Origin: Varanus komodoensis
Lineage: Eukaryota; Chordata; Lepidosauria; Squamata; Varanidae
DNA length: 64,000 nucleotides
Direction: 5' to 3'
Assembly: GCF_004798865.1 (NCBI RefSeq)
Contig: NW_025336482.1
Location: 312,861 to 376,860, forward strand
The notes beneath the pieces were generated by a model that was not told the DNA's origin, made no database searches, and saw only the letters and a list, made by a program, of their open reading frames with translations. A program made the position numbers and the translations under genes. Of this stretch, positions 58,201 to 64,000 are shown piece after piece; the stretch's first letter is position 1, and every line of letters starts with the position of its first letter.

Positions 58201-59330
58201 GAATGGGGCGGCATAAAAATATTTTAATAATAAATAAATAAAGCTGCTTATGCATTCCATACACGCATCGCACACGCACACACCCCAAGCCATGCTAGCT
58301 GGGACTGAAAGACTGTGGTAAAGCGGTCAGAGAACAGGACTGGGAGGCTGAAGACCATGGCTCTAGTCCCCACGGGGCCATGAAGCTCACCAGGTGACTT
58401 GGGACTGAAGGGTCAGCCTACTCTCAGCCTCACCTTGCTTGTGAGGCTGAGAGTGGTTGCGTGAATGGAGAGAGAAAGGACAAAGAGAAAAATTGCCAAT
58501 CGCAAGAACAGCATAAACTCTGCAGAACAAAGAGATGCCCTCCCTCCTACACCCAGCTTGGGGAAGGCGACATGCATGCACACCCTTGACAGCCTGCAGA
58601 GACCCCACCCTCCCTTTCCGCCTCCTCCTGGCCGGGGTTGATGGGAACAAATGCAGCAGGTAGCGCCAGATCCCGGCCTCCACCGAGAGCGATCCTGAGC
58701 CCGGCCGAGCTCGCAGGGGTGTTGGCAGGGTAGGCGCAAGAGGGGAGGGGAGGGCGCACGCACCGCTTTCTCGAGGTGCCCGCGGGCCTGCTCGCCGTTG
58801 CGCGTGTGGTGGTAGAGGACGGAGCCGAGCTGCAGGTGGGTGCGCGCCTCGACGCGCGCCGGGGGCTTCCGCGGCAGCACGGCCTGCAGGCAGTGCACGC
58901 AGAGCCGCACCTTGGGCGGGCTGGACGTGCGGAAGTGCTCGGCCAAGCCCAGCAGCGCCACATACCACGACTCCGACGCGCCCGGCGACGCCCCCGCGGC
59001 CGCGCCGCCGCCCCCGCCCCCGCCGCCGGCCCCGGAGGACGACGACGAGGACGAGGAGCCCGCGGAGCCGCCGCCCCCGGCGCCCCCGGGGGTCGCCTCG
59101 GCCGCGCCGGAGCCCCCCGCCTGCTGCGCCACTCCCGAGCTCCCGCCCGCCGGCTGCGGCGCCGGGGGCTGCGGGGCCGCCGCCGAGGCCGATGAGGGGG
59201 CGGCCGAGGACGACGAAGCCGCCGCGGCCGAGGAGGCGGCGGCCAGGGAAGCCGTGGGCGCCGTCGTGGAGGAGGGCGCGGCCGCCGCCGCCGTCACCGT
59301 CGCGCCTCCCGAAGCCCCGACGGCCGCCAT
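36241..59330 (-). CDS. MAU2: MAU2 sister chromatid cohesion factor (cohesin loader subunit), complete, 19 coding exons
   Basis: The spliced product is 709 residues. MAU2 (SCC4) is known to form the nuclear cohesin loader with NIPBL, wrapping the NIPBL N-terminus in a TPR superhelix. Seen here: after a low-complexity head (residues 1-119) the protein runs from [13 protein letters not shown] through conserved blocks such as [51 protein letters not shown] and [19 protein letters not shown] to the C-terminus [10 protein letters not shown]-stop. All 18 introns are GT-AG and the exon phases add up exactly to 2130 nt. The start at 59330 has a good Kozak context (AAGATGG); an open frame continues upstream but lacks conserved sequence. 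From memory human MAU2 is 613 aa, so the difference is almost entirely the N-terminal head. Introns carry Bov-B, LINE, SINE and simple repeats. By mammalian synteny SUGP1 lies upstream and GATAD2A downstream. No break is seen; the gene looks functional. Confidence 0.97.
36418..36600 (-). mobile_element. tRNA-headed SINE, diverged, in MAU2 intron 18
   Basis: Body motifs cctatgaggtgggtcaggct and ggcccaaagatacccag are recognisable. The tail (accttgcctcgcttcctc) is at the left. The head is weak. Confidence 0.65.
36610..37215 (+). mobile_element. L2/CR1-like LINE 3' end with ORF2 C-terminus
   Basis: Includes the LHWLP-like segment (tccactggctcccgactg), then [20 protein letters not shown] and FRRRVMTLL, then the 3' UTR ending gagcacttgtgcggaagg ... 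atataaatgctt. It lies in MAU2 intron 18, antisense to MAU2. 5'-truncated. Confidence 0.8.
37479..37829 (-). mobile_element. Sauria-type tRNA SINE, full length
   Basis: On the minus strand it starts with a tRNA-like head, A box TGGCGCAGTGG (37805-37815) and B box GGTTCGAATCTG (37750-37761), and ends with the cctttacctttaa tail known for Sauria SINEs. A perfect 11-bp target duplication, ttagcctatta, sits at 37468-37478 and 37830-37840. It is in MAU2 intron 18 in the sense orientation. Confidence 0.95.
38631..38758 (-). CDS. MAU2: MAU2 coding exon 18 (residues 643-685)
   Basis: Completes Asp643 and encodes [20 protein letters not shown] then [20 protein letters not shown] and IT. The acceptor (aaaaaaag) has a purine-rich run directly upstream where pyrimidines are usual. 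The donor is gtacgg. Confidence 0.95.
39527..39617 (-). CDS. MAU2: MAU2 coding exon 17 (residues 613-643 in part)
   Basis: Encodes [20 protein letters not shown] then [10 protein letters not shown] plus the first base of Asp643. Borders are tcccag and gtaagt. Confidence 0.97.
40885..40996 (-). CDS. MAU2: MAU2 coding exon 16 (residues 575-612)
   Basis: Completes Lys575 and encodes [20 protein letters not shown] then [17 protein letters not shown]. Borders are ccgtag and gtaagc. Confidence 0.97.
41360..41456 (+). mobile_element. L2/CR1-like LINE tail fragment in MAU2 intron 15
   Basis: ctgtaagctgtcctgagcgc then ttggcggaaggatgggatat and aaataaataaa. Same subfamily as the ends at 37215 and 56590. 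Confidence 0.75.
41965..42042 (-). CDS. MAU2: MAU2 coding exon 15 (residues 549-575 in part)
   Basis: Completes Ser549 and encodes [20 protein letters not shown] then RYNEA plus two bases of Lys575. Borders are ccccag and gtgagt. Confidence 0.96.
42557..42606 (-). CDS. MAU2: MAU2 coding exon 14 (residues 533-549 in part)
   Basis: Encodes [16 protein letters not shown] plus two bases of Ser549. Borders are tgctag and gtatgt. A second AG eight bases into the exon would break the frame, so the upstream AG is the acceptor. Confidence 0.92.
43196..43285 (-). mobile_element. L2/CR1-like LINE tail fragment in MAU2 intron 13
   Basis: ttatttattatttatttatt followed by aaaacatttttatgccgccc and cgaagcctcgaggcggctta. 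Confidence 0.75.
43665..43748 (-). CDS. MAU2: MAU2 coding exon 13 (residues 505-532)
   Basis: Encodes [20 protein letters not shown] then REGNRHQE. Borders are gctgcag and gtaaat, phase 0. The next exon starts directly with LYS, so a valine recalled at this junction in human MAU2 is absent. Confidence 0.95.
43847..43912 (-). CDS. MAU2: MAU2 coding exon 12 (residues 483-504)
   Basis: Encodes [20 protein letters not shown] then LR. Borders are tttgcag and gtaaga, phase 0. Confidence 0.95.
44450..44795. mobile_element. Tc1/mariner-like non-autonomous DNA transposon, copy 2
   Basis: Same family as 16624, with ends ctgtggtgccttggctcac and gagccaaggtaccactg. TA follows the right end; the left flank is ca. 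It shares the inner stretch ttacattgacccttatggg, in the opposite orientation to copy 1. It lies in MAU2 intron 11. Confidence 0.82.
45304..45381 (-). CDS. MAU2: MAU2 coding exon 11 (residues 457-482)
   Basis: Encodes [20 protein letters not shown] then QLHTLL. Borders are cccaaag and gtgagt, phase 0. Confidence 0.96.
45680..45783 (-). CDS. MAU2: MAU2 coding exon 10 (residues 422-456)
   Basis: Completes Met422 and encodes [20 protein letters not shown] then [14 protein letters not shown]. Borders are ctccag and gtaagc. Confidence 0.97.
46320..46410 (-). CDS. MAU2: MAU2 coding exon 9 (residues 392-422 in part)
   Basis: Encodes [20 protein letters not shown] then [10 protein letters not shown] plus the first base of Met422. 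Borders are cgccag and gtgaga. Confidence 0.96.
46675..46698 (+). repeat. (AC)n microsatellite in MAU2 intron 8
   Basis: Twelve AC units; reads (GU)n in the MAU2 pre-mRNA. Confidence 0.95.
47166..47187 (+). repeat. A22 homopolymer in MAU2 intron 8
   Basis: An uninterrupted run of 22 A; reads as a U-run in the MAU2 pre-mRNA. No retroposed body is attached on its left. Confidence 0.9.
47511..47657 (-). CDS. MAU2: MAU2 coding exon 8 (residues 343-391)
   Basis: Encodes [20 protein letters not shown], then [17 protein letters not shown] and [12 protein letters not shown]. Borders are gcctcag and gtgagc, phase 0. A 136-bp tandem duplication begins about 110 bp upstream of its acceptor. Confidence 0.97.
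47765..48036. repeat. 136-bp direct tandem duplication (two units)
   Basis: Units 47765-47900 and 47901-48036 align without gaps with about 9 differences by eye (roughly 93% identity). The unit includes non-repeat intronic DNA plus the start of a LINE tail, so it is a duplication of the locus rather than two insertions. Confidence 0.9.
47824..48255 (-). mobile_element. L2/CR1-like LINE 3' end, tail partly duplicated
   Basis: Tail tttatttatttaaaactttt at 47825 and again at 47961, followed in the second copy by the full 3' UTR with ggcgccaggcgagcctctcc near 48228-48249. The doubled part belongs to the 136-bp tandem duplication. Confidence 0.78.
48640..48935 (+). mobile_element. L2/CR1-like LINE 3' end
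   Basis: Encodes [20 protein letters not shown]-like sequence, then the ggcgccaggct segment and the tail gccgccccgaggct ... aataaataaa. It faces another LINE tail of the same family at 47824-48255 in opposite orientation. Confidence 0.8.
49015..49214 (+). mobile_element. 5S-rRNA-derived SINE with (AAT)n tail
   Basis: The head matches the internal promoter region of 5S rRNA, including GGAAGCTAAGCAGGGTC, GGCCTGG and GGGATGGG in the right order and spacing. The body then changes to an unrelated 3' part ending in about 15 AAT units (49168-49214). It lies in MAU2 intron 7. Confidence 0.88.
49493..49648 (-). CDS. MAU2: MAU2 coding exon 7 (residues 291-342)
   Basis: Encodes the highly conserved block [20 protein letters not shown] through [19 protein letters not shown] to THYLDAGQ. 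Borders are attgcag and gtcagt, phase 0. Confidence 0.97.
50372..50399 (-). CDS. MAU2: MAU2 coding exon 6, 28-nt microexon (residues 281-290)
   Basis: Completes Arg281 and encodes ALFLLSKGM. The acceptor is ttccag and the donor gtaagt. The phase (1 + 27 nt) is exactly what the neighbouring exons need. Confidence 0.94.
50531..51144 (+). mobile_element. Bov-B LINE copy A, 5'-truncated 3' end
   Basis: Lies in MAU2 intron 5, antisense to MAU2. It encodes the RT C-terminal region ([50 protein letters not shown]) and the tail. The target duplication tttat(g/a)ggcc (50521-50530 and 51145-51154) shows that it landed in the A/T-rich end of an L2-like LINE tail. Confidence 0.95.
51145..51400 (-). mobile_element. 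L2/CR1-like LINE tail, split by Bov-B copy A
   Basis: tttataggccgctcataattgcc ... ccttcctaggcagcttgcaat marks the 3' tail, continuing into an A-rich 3' UTR and a ggtggcaccaggtg segment. The same tail continues to the left of the Bov-B at about 50500-50530. Confidence 0.7.
51567..51661 (-). CDS. MAU2: MAU2 coding exon 5 (residues 250-281 in part)
   Basis: Encodes [20 protein letters not shown] then [11 protein letters not shown], plus two bases of Arg281. Borders are aattag and gtagga; the 3' phase 2 matches the one-base start of the next microexon. Confidence 0.95.
52346..52441 (-). CDS. MAU2: MAU2 coding exon 4 (residues 218-249)
   Basis: Encodes [20 protein letters not shown] then [12 protein letters not shown]. 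Borders are ctttcag and gtaagt, phase 0. The preceding intron (52442-56112) holds a nearly full-length Bov-B in the opposite orientation. Confidence 0.96.
52515..55323 (+). mobile_element. Bov-B (RTE) LINE copy B, nearly full length, internally deleted
   Basis: Lies in MAU2 intron 3, antisense to MAU2. It has the 5' UTR, an endonuclease region ([13 protein letters not shown] ... TGDWNAKVG), the reverse transcriptase ([38 protein letters not shown]) and the 3' end ([38 protein letters not shown]). The endonuclease-RT linker, about 0.5 kb that is present in the copy at 60-62 kb, is missing after 53580. There are several stops and frame changes. It is flanked by a 10-bp duplication (52505-52514 and 55324-55333, one mismatch). 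Confidence 0.95.
55475..55700 (-). mobile_element. L2/CR1-like LINE 3' end in MAU2 intron 3
   Basis: ttattcattggatttctagc, cctgaatgggttacaacaac, then an A-rich UTR and gcgccaggcaagtctctctg. It sits about 140 bp after Bov-B copy B. Confidence 0.65.
56113..56178 (-). CDS. MAU2: MAU2 coding exon 3 (residues 196-217)
   Basis: Encodes [20 protein letters not shown] followed by QE, a conserved TPR helix pair. The acceptor is ccgctag and the donor gtaagt; both borders are phase 0. Confidence 0.95.
56450..56595 (+). mobile_element. L2/CR1-like LINE tail in MAU2 intron 2
   Basis: ttgtaagccatcctaagcac then ttggcggaaggacgggaaat. It lies between exon 3 and the 18-nt microexon 2, antisense to MAU2. Confidence 0.7.
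56704..56721 (-). CDS. MAU2: MAU2 coding exon 2, 18-nt microexon (residues 190-195)
   Basis: Encodes WLISQQ only. The acceptor is ttttacag and the donor gtatcc. The six residues are those expected between EKA and IPQFED in MAU2, and the frame is kept on both sides. Confidence 0.93.
58085..58245 (+). mobile_element. L2/CR1-like LINE tail in MAU2 intron 1
   Basis: taagccgccccgaggcttcg then gcgaatggggcggcataaaa and aataaataaata; a clean, little-diverged tail. Confidence 0.75.
58313..58405 (+). mobile_element. tRNA SINE head fragment in MAU2 intron 1
   Basis: tggtaaagcggtcagagaac followed by gctctagtccccacgggg and gagctcacc-like sequence matches the head of the 63649 family. No tail is seen. 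Confidence 0.6.
58764..59330 (-). CDS. MAU2: MAU2 coding exon 1 (residues 1-189)
   Basis: Begins with ATG in AAGATGGC context and ends EKA before the donor gtgcgt. Residues 1-119 are Ala/Ser/Gly/Pro low complexity, including an eight-serine and an eight-glycine run. Residues 120-189 are the conserved start of the TPR fold ([14 protein letters not shown] ... [13 protein letters not shown]). The exon is inside the CpG island. Confidence 0.95.
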
Positions 59331-59577
59331 CTTAGATTTTTTTTTTCTTCGAACGAAAAAAAAGGGCTGGGAGACGGCACCGCGCACGCGCGGCAGGCGC
59401 GCGGCCTCCCGGGAAAGCGAGTCCGGCACGGAAACGAGCCTTAAATGGACTCCCGAACAAGGCACACCTCTTCAGGAAAGCGAACTCTGGAAAGGAAAAT
59501 GAAAAAGAAGAAGAAATTGAGCGGAAATAACACAGCGCGCGCCGAGCACAAAAGCGCCTGCTAAAGAGGAACTGGGT

Positions 59578-59589
59578 TGCGCATGCGCA
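59578..59589. promoter_or_regulatory. Perfect NRF1 site
   Basis: TGCGCATGCGCA, the full palindromic NRF1 consensus, lies about 250 bases upstream of the MAU2 ATG within the CpG island. NRF1 sites are typical of TATA-less housekeeping promoters. Confidence 0.8.
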
Positions 59590-59716
59590 AACAGCGCGGG
59601 GCTTCACGGGAAACGGAGTCCTCCGCGGGGAGCTTCAGCGAGGAGACGGAGCGCTAAGACAAAGAATTTCAGCCCTGGTTAGGCAGTGAGCCAAGATGGA
59701 AAACGAGAAGCGCTCC

Positions 59717-59726
59717 TCTCGCGAGA
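59717..59726. promoter_or_regulatory. TCTCGCGAGA palindrome (BANP-type CGCG element)
   Basis: The exact 10-bp palindrome occurs once, about 390 bases upstream of the MAU2 ATG. This motif is an established core element of CpG-island promoters, often bidirectional ones, and is bound by BANP. Confidence 0.75.
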
Positions 59727-59972
59727 TTTAACCCCTTCTTTCCCGGTAGCGGCTTGTTTGTTTTTAATTAAGGTGTGTCAACCCTTGAAAGGGTTCTGAA
59801 AGTTAATGATTTTTAAACATCAGCTACTTACATTTATAAAAAGCATTTATACAAAGAACGAGCAGCAAATTCTCGTTTCGCATTTTTAAAAGATTTTCCT
59901 TTTAGAGTAATGTTATGAAGTCATTCTACAGTTACATTTAAAAATACACATTGCATTACTGTGTAACTGCAT

Positions 59973-62153
59973 GTTGTTCGTTGCAAAGTTGTGCCCGACC
60001 CATCGTGACCCCACAGACAACATTCCTCCAGGCCCTCCTGTCCTCCACCATCCCCCGCAGTCCACCTAAGCTCAAGCACTGCATCAGTGACCCCATCCAG
60101 CCACCTCCTCCTCCGCCGTCCCCTTCTTCTTTTGCCATCTATTGTTCCCAGCATTAGGCTCTTCTCCAGGGAGTCCGTCCTTCTCATCAGGTGGCCAAAG
60201 TATTTGAGCTTCATCTTCAGGATGTGCCCGTCTAAAGAGCAGTCAGGGTTGATCGCCTTGCTGTCCAAGGGACTCGCAGGAGTCTCCTCCAGCACCACAA
60301 TCCAAAGGCCTCAATCCTTTGGCGCTCAGCCTTCCTTATGGTCCAGCTTTCACAGCCATACATTGCAGCTGGGAAAACCATCGCCTTGACTATACGCACT
60401 TTTGTCGGCAGGGTGACTTCTCTGCTTTTTAATATGCTGTCTGGATTTGCCATAGCGTTTCTGCCCAGGAGCAAGCGTCTTTTAATTTCTTGGCTGCAGT
60501 CCCCGTCTGCGTTCACCTCCACTAGCTTTGGTGTTGCTCAGACTTCCTAAGGGCCATTTGACTTCACATTCCAGGATGTCTGGGTTGAGGTCAGTGACCA
60601 CCCCATCGTGGTTCTCAGGGACGTTATGCTCTTTCTTTCATACCTCTTCTGTGTAATCTTGCCACCTCTTCTTAATCGCTTCTGCCTCTGTTAGATCCCT
60701 GCCATTTTGGTTCTTTATCATGCCCATCTTTGCATGAAATATTCCCTTCATATCTCCAGTTTTCTTGAAGAGATCTCTGGTCCTCTCTTTTCTATTTTTT
60801 TTTCTATTTCTTTGCACTGCTCATTTAAGAAGGCATTTTTATCTCTTCTAGTTATTCTCTGGAATTCTGCATTCAATTGGGTGTATCTTTCCTTTTCTCC
60901 CTTGCCTTTCACTTCCCTTCTTTCCTCAGCTATTTGTAAAGCTTCCTCTGACAGCCATTTTGCTTTCTTGCATTGCTTTTTCTTTGGAATGGTTTTAGTT
61001 GCTGCCTCTTGAACAATGTTGCGAACTGTCCATAGTTCTTCAGGCACCCTGTCTATCAGATCTAATTCCTTAAATCTATTTATCGCCTCTACTGTGTATT
61101 CATCAGGGATATGATTTAGGTCATACCTGAGTGGCCTAGTGCTTTTCCCTACTTTCTTCAATTTAAGCCTAAATTTTGCAACAAGAAGCTCATGATCTGA
61201 GCCACAGTCAGCTCCTGGCCTAGTTTTCACTGACTGTATAGAGCTTCTCCATCTTTGGCTGCAGAGCACATAGTCAATCTGATTTCTGTGCTGACCGTCT
61301 GGTGATGTCCATGTGTAGAGTCATCTCCTGGGTTGTTGGAAAAGGGTGTTTGCTATGACCATCGTATTCCCTTGACAAAATTCTCCCAGCCTGTGCCCTG
61401 CTTCATTTTGTACTCCAAGGCCAAACTTGCCTGTTTTTCCAGTTATCTTTTGGCTTCCTACTTTAGCATTCCAATCCCCCATGATGATAAGGATGTCATT
61501 TTCTGGTGTTATTTCTAGAAGGTGTTGTAGGCCTTCAACTTCAGCCTCTTCAGCACCAGTGGCTGGGGCACAGACTTGGGACTGCTGTGATGTTGAATGT
61601 TTTGCCTTGGATTCGAACTGAGATCATTCTGTCATTTTGGAGATTGTATCCCAGTACGACTTTTCCTACTCTTTTATTGACTATGAAGGCTACTCCATTT
61701 CCTCTGAGGGATTCTTGCCTGTAGCAGTATACCTGATGGTCACCTGAATTAAATTCACCCATTCCTGTCCATTTTAGTTCGCTGATTCCCAAGATGTCGA
61801 TGTTAAGTCTTGTCATCTCCTGTTTGACCGTGTTCAGCTTGCCTTGATTCATGGATCTTACATTCCAGGTTCCCGTGGAGTATAGATCTTTCCAGCATCG
61901 GACTCTCCTTTCACCAGCAGACAAATCCAGAGCTGAGTGTCCTTTCAGCTTTGAGCCAGTCACTTCACTCTTCCTGGCGCTACTAGTACTAGCCCTCTGC
62001 TCTTCCCCAGAGGCACATTGGACACATTCCCACCTGAGGGGCTCATCTTCCTGCGTCATATCTTTTTGCCTTTAGGTACTGTCCGTGGGGTTTTCATGGC
62101 AAGGGTCCTGGAGTGGGTTGCCATTTCCTTCTCCAGTGCATATGCTTCTAAAA
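59973..62153 (-). mobile_element. Bov-B LINE copy C, internally deleted
   Basis: Encodes the endonuclease ([33 protein letters not shown]) and the linker (SDHELLVAKFRLKLKKVGK), then jumps near 60525 from the start of the RT to the C-terminal MYGCESW region. The RT core is therefore missing. Flanked by about 12 bp repeated with one mismatch (59961-59972 and 62154-62165). It lies about 250 bp beyond the BANP-type site, on the SUGP1 side. Confidence 0.94.
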
Positions 62154-62214
62154 GTATAACTGCATATGCTACATAGTTTTGGTTATTTTACTCACAAACC
62201 AAGTGTACTCGGAA

Positions 62215-63900
62215 AAATGTTGCCATCCCACCTCACTGCCTTGTGATAAACACGTCAAAAGATGCCTCGCGTCTGGTGGTGAAGACCAGATGACCCCCTC
62301 CATTAGCGGGTGACTGTCAAAGTGTAACCTCTGTGTTTTATAGACCTCCGTAACCCAGTAAGTTCACCCATTTAACCTTTTTGCTTACTTAACTTGGCCA
62401 GCCTGTTCAAGGTAACTTTAGTTTAGAAGGCCTGTCAAAGGCATCTAATGAGTGTGGAATGTAACTTTTCTTTATGGTGCTGTGACCTGTATCCAATCAC
62501 CTTCCTATCCATATCAAGGTATCCAGTCACCTTCCTGAGTACAGTATTCACTCCCCTGTTGTGTATTCTATGTAACCCTAATGAAATTAGCACTGGGGGT
62601 TCCTGCCTTGGGCACCCATGGATCCATGCATTCAATTCTAAATAAACCTAATTGCCCTGGCAAGAAACTGACTATTTGAGCCTTAATTGGGATCAGTGTG
62701 ACAGCTTTCTGGTGGAGAAGGCGGGGAGAAGGAACAGGGAATCTTTCTTTTGATCCCGGTGCCTCAGCCAGACAGGCAAATGGACGGGGAGATGCTGCGT
62801 CTCTGCATAAGCAACGGTGAAACAGGCCCCCTTTGATCCTCTCTGCCGGCTCACGCTCTTTTTCGGGATAAGGAACTTTGAGCATCCTGGCAAGATACTG
62901 GCTGTGAAAGGAGGCCTTCAGCTCCTGCAGGACAACGGTTTCTGGTAAGCAATTGCCCCTGGAGAACAACTCTGTCGATGGGAGACTCCAGGAATGTGAG
63001 TATCTGGTCTGCTGGGTCTGGTCTGGCCCGGTGTGAGTGACTGTCTGCGGTATGCTCTTCATTTATTCCCTGGGGGCTTCCAGGGTCCCCCTCAAGTAAT
63101 TCTCACACTACCACACCGATCCTCGGGAAAGTCCCGAAGGGTTGAAAGCAAGGGCGTGGGATTGGACTGAGAAACCAGCCTCGCAGCAACTGTTGTACTG
63201 TGTGGACGAAGTGTGATTGGAGGCCAGGGGAGAGGAACTGGTTCTGATCTGTTCTGTATTATCTCATCCAGTACTCGGCGACGGCCGACGAATCGGATGG
63301 GTGGCTTAAGCTCTAAGTGGGCACTTGCTGCCAATGGAGACTTAACACCATTTGCAGTATGTTTTGAAATACTGGGATTTGCTAGGGAAAGGAATGAGTA
63401 AGAGATTTTTGACCTGGCTCTGCACATTTGAATGGCCTCAGTACAGAGATCAAGGTATCAATCCATGGCCATGTACCAGTTCATTTGACTGCATCCTCAT
63501 CCAAAATTGGCGCACCTGGATGATTGATGTTGGCAAACTTTCTGAGGCAAATTATGTGGAGGTGTTTTGCTTTTCCACTTCTATATATCCACATTCCATT
63601 CCATGTGGACTAAAGGATTGTAACTTTGACAGCAAAGCAGACCAAATCAGTGTGGCATAGTGGTTAAGAGCACGGGACTGGGACTCAGAGGATCCGGGTT
63701 CTAGTCCCCGCTTGGCCGTGGAGCCAACTGGGTGCCTCTCAGCCCAACCTACCTCACAGGGTTGTTGTTGTGGGGATAAGATGGAGGAGGAGAGAAGATG
63801 TAAGCTGCCTTGAGCCCTTTGTAGAAAAAAGGCAGGATATAAATCGCAATATAAAAATAAATAAACCACAGAGCGGGGACACACTGAAACAGGGTCCCTT
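62215..63900 (+). mobile_element. Fossil endogenous retrovirus, class I (gammaretrovirus-like), 5' part only
   Basis: An LTR-like region of about 480 bp (start approximate, ending gtgtgaca at 62702) carries AATAAA at 62641-62646. A leader of about 590 bp follows, then a gag matrix-like segment from about 63298 with an MGGLSSK start and an EWPQ motif. The copy is broken, with several breaks, and is split or edged by the SINE at 63649. The rest, including any second LTR, would lie beyond the right edge. Age cannot be judged with one LTR. Confidence 0.6.
63649..63868 (+). mobile_element. tRNA-headed SINE with LINE-like tail
   Basis: The A box region is tggcatagtgg and the B box gggttctagtcc. 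The body carries the cctcacagggttgttgttgtgggg segment, and the tail is aagctgccttgagccc ... ataaataaa. It interrupts the fossil retroviral sequence or sits at its edge. Confidence 0.85.
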
Positions 63901-64000
63901 CTGCTCTCAGAAATAACACCCTCACAAGAGCTTCCCCCATCACACTCTGTTGGACTTGGCCAAAATAAAGGAAATGTCTGGAGGTTTCTTCAGGCAGCCT

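Larger units (their letters stand above)
58680..59660. promoter_or_regulatory. CpG island over MAU2 exon 1 and its likely bidirectional promoter
   Basis: Very GC- and CpG-rich sequence covers exon 1 and about 330 bases upstream. There is no TATA box at a suitable place. In mammals MAU2 and SUGP1 start head to head a few bases apart, so a shared promoter here is expected by synteny, but no SUGP1 exon was recognised. Confidence 0.8.

Noticed and set aside
59681-59735. Short plus-strand ATG context (aagATGGAAAACGAG) resembling the SUGP1 start MDNRD
   Set aside because: The frame stops after 12 codons, no splice donor follows at the right place, and the likeness is only a few bases. Not enough to call SUGP1 exon 1.

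Overview
The window looks like nuclear DNA of a squamate reptile (lizard or snake). This is inferred from a tRNA-headed Sauria-type SINE with an intact target-site duplication, four Bov-B (RTE) LINE copies, a 5S-rRNA-derived SINE, CR1 3' ends, and a vertebrate gene with compact GT-AG introns. A 100-base run of N at 30640-30739 marks an assembly gap.

One protein-coding gene can be read completely. MAU2 (cohesin loader subunit, SCC4 homologue) lies on the minus strand, from the ATG at 59330 to the stop at 36241. It has 19 coding exons, all with GT-AG borders and consistent phase, and they sum to 709 codons plus stop. The protein has a reptile-specific-looking Ala/Ser/Gly/Pro head of about 119 residues ahead of the conserved TPR region. 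It starts in a CpG island (about 58.68-59.66 kb) that also carries a perfect NRF1 site and a perfect TCTCGCGAGA (BANP-type) palindrome. In mammals this promoter is shared with SUGP1, which runs the other way. No SUGP1 coding exon is recognisable to the right of 59.7 kb, so 59.8-64 kb is either its first intron or intergenic. It holds a minus-strand Bov-B and the left part of a fossil class I retrovirus.

Downstream of MAU2 the mammalian neighbour is GATAD2A, head to tail with MAU2, with non-coding first exons and long first introns. No GATAD2A coding exon is present. Two gene-less CpG islands (30.4-31.2 kb, with the gap inside; 13.65-15.6 kb, with a good minus-strand splice donor at 14589) are the natural candidates for its 5' exons, and 1-13.6 kb would then be first intron.

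Layout: 1-13.6 kb gene-poor, with fold-back repeats and SINEs; 13.65-15.6 kb CpG island; 15.6-30.4 kb gene-poor, with a TA-flanked transposon, Bov-B and LINE remnants; 30.4-31.2 kb CpG island; 31.2-36.2 kb MAU2 3' flank and UTR; 36.2-59.3 kb MAU2; 59.3-59.8 kb bidirectional promoter; 59.8-64 kb Bov-B, fossil retrovirus and a SINE. Nothing in the window looks like a wholly new multi-gene system. The most unusual items are structural: complementary internal deletions in two Bov-B copies, a 5S-headed SINE, a perfect 16-bp-arm hairpin, a 136-bp tandem duplication next to a MAU2 exon, and a fold-back repeat family that spreads a ZNF143-like motif.
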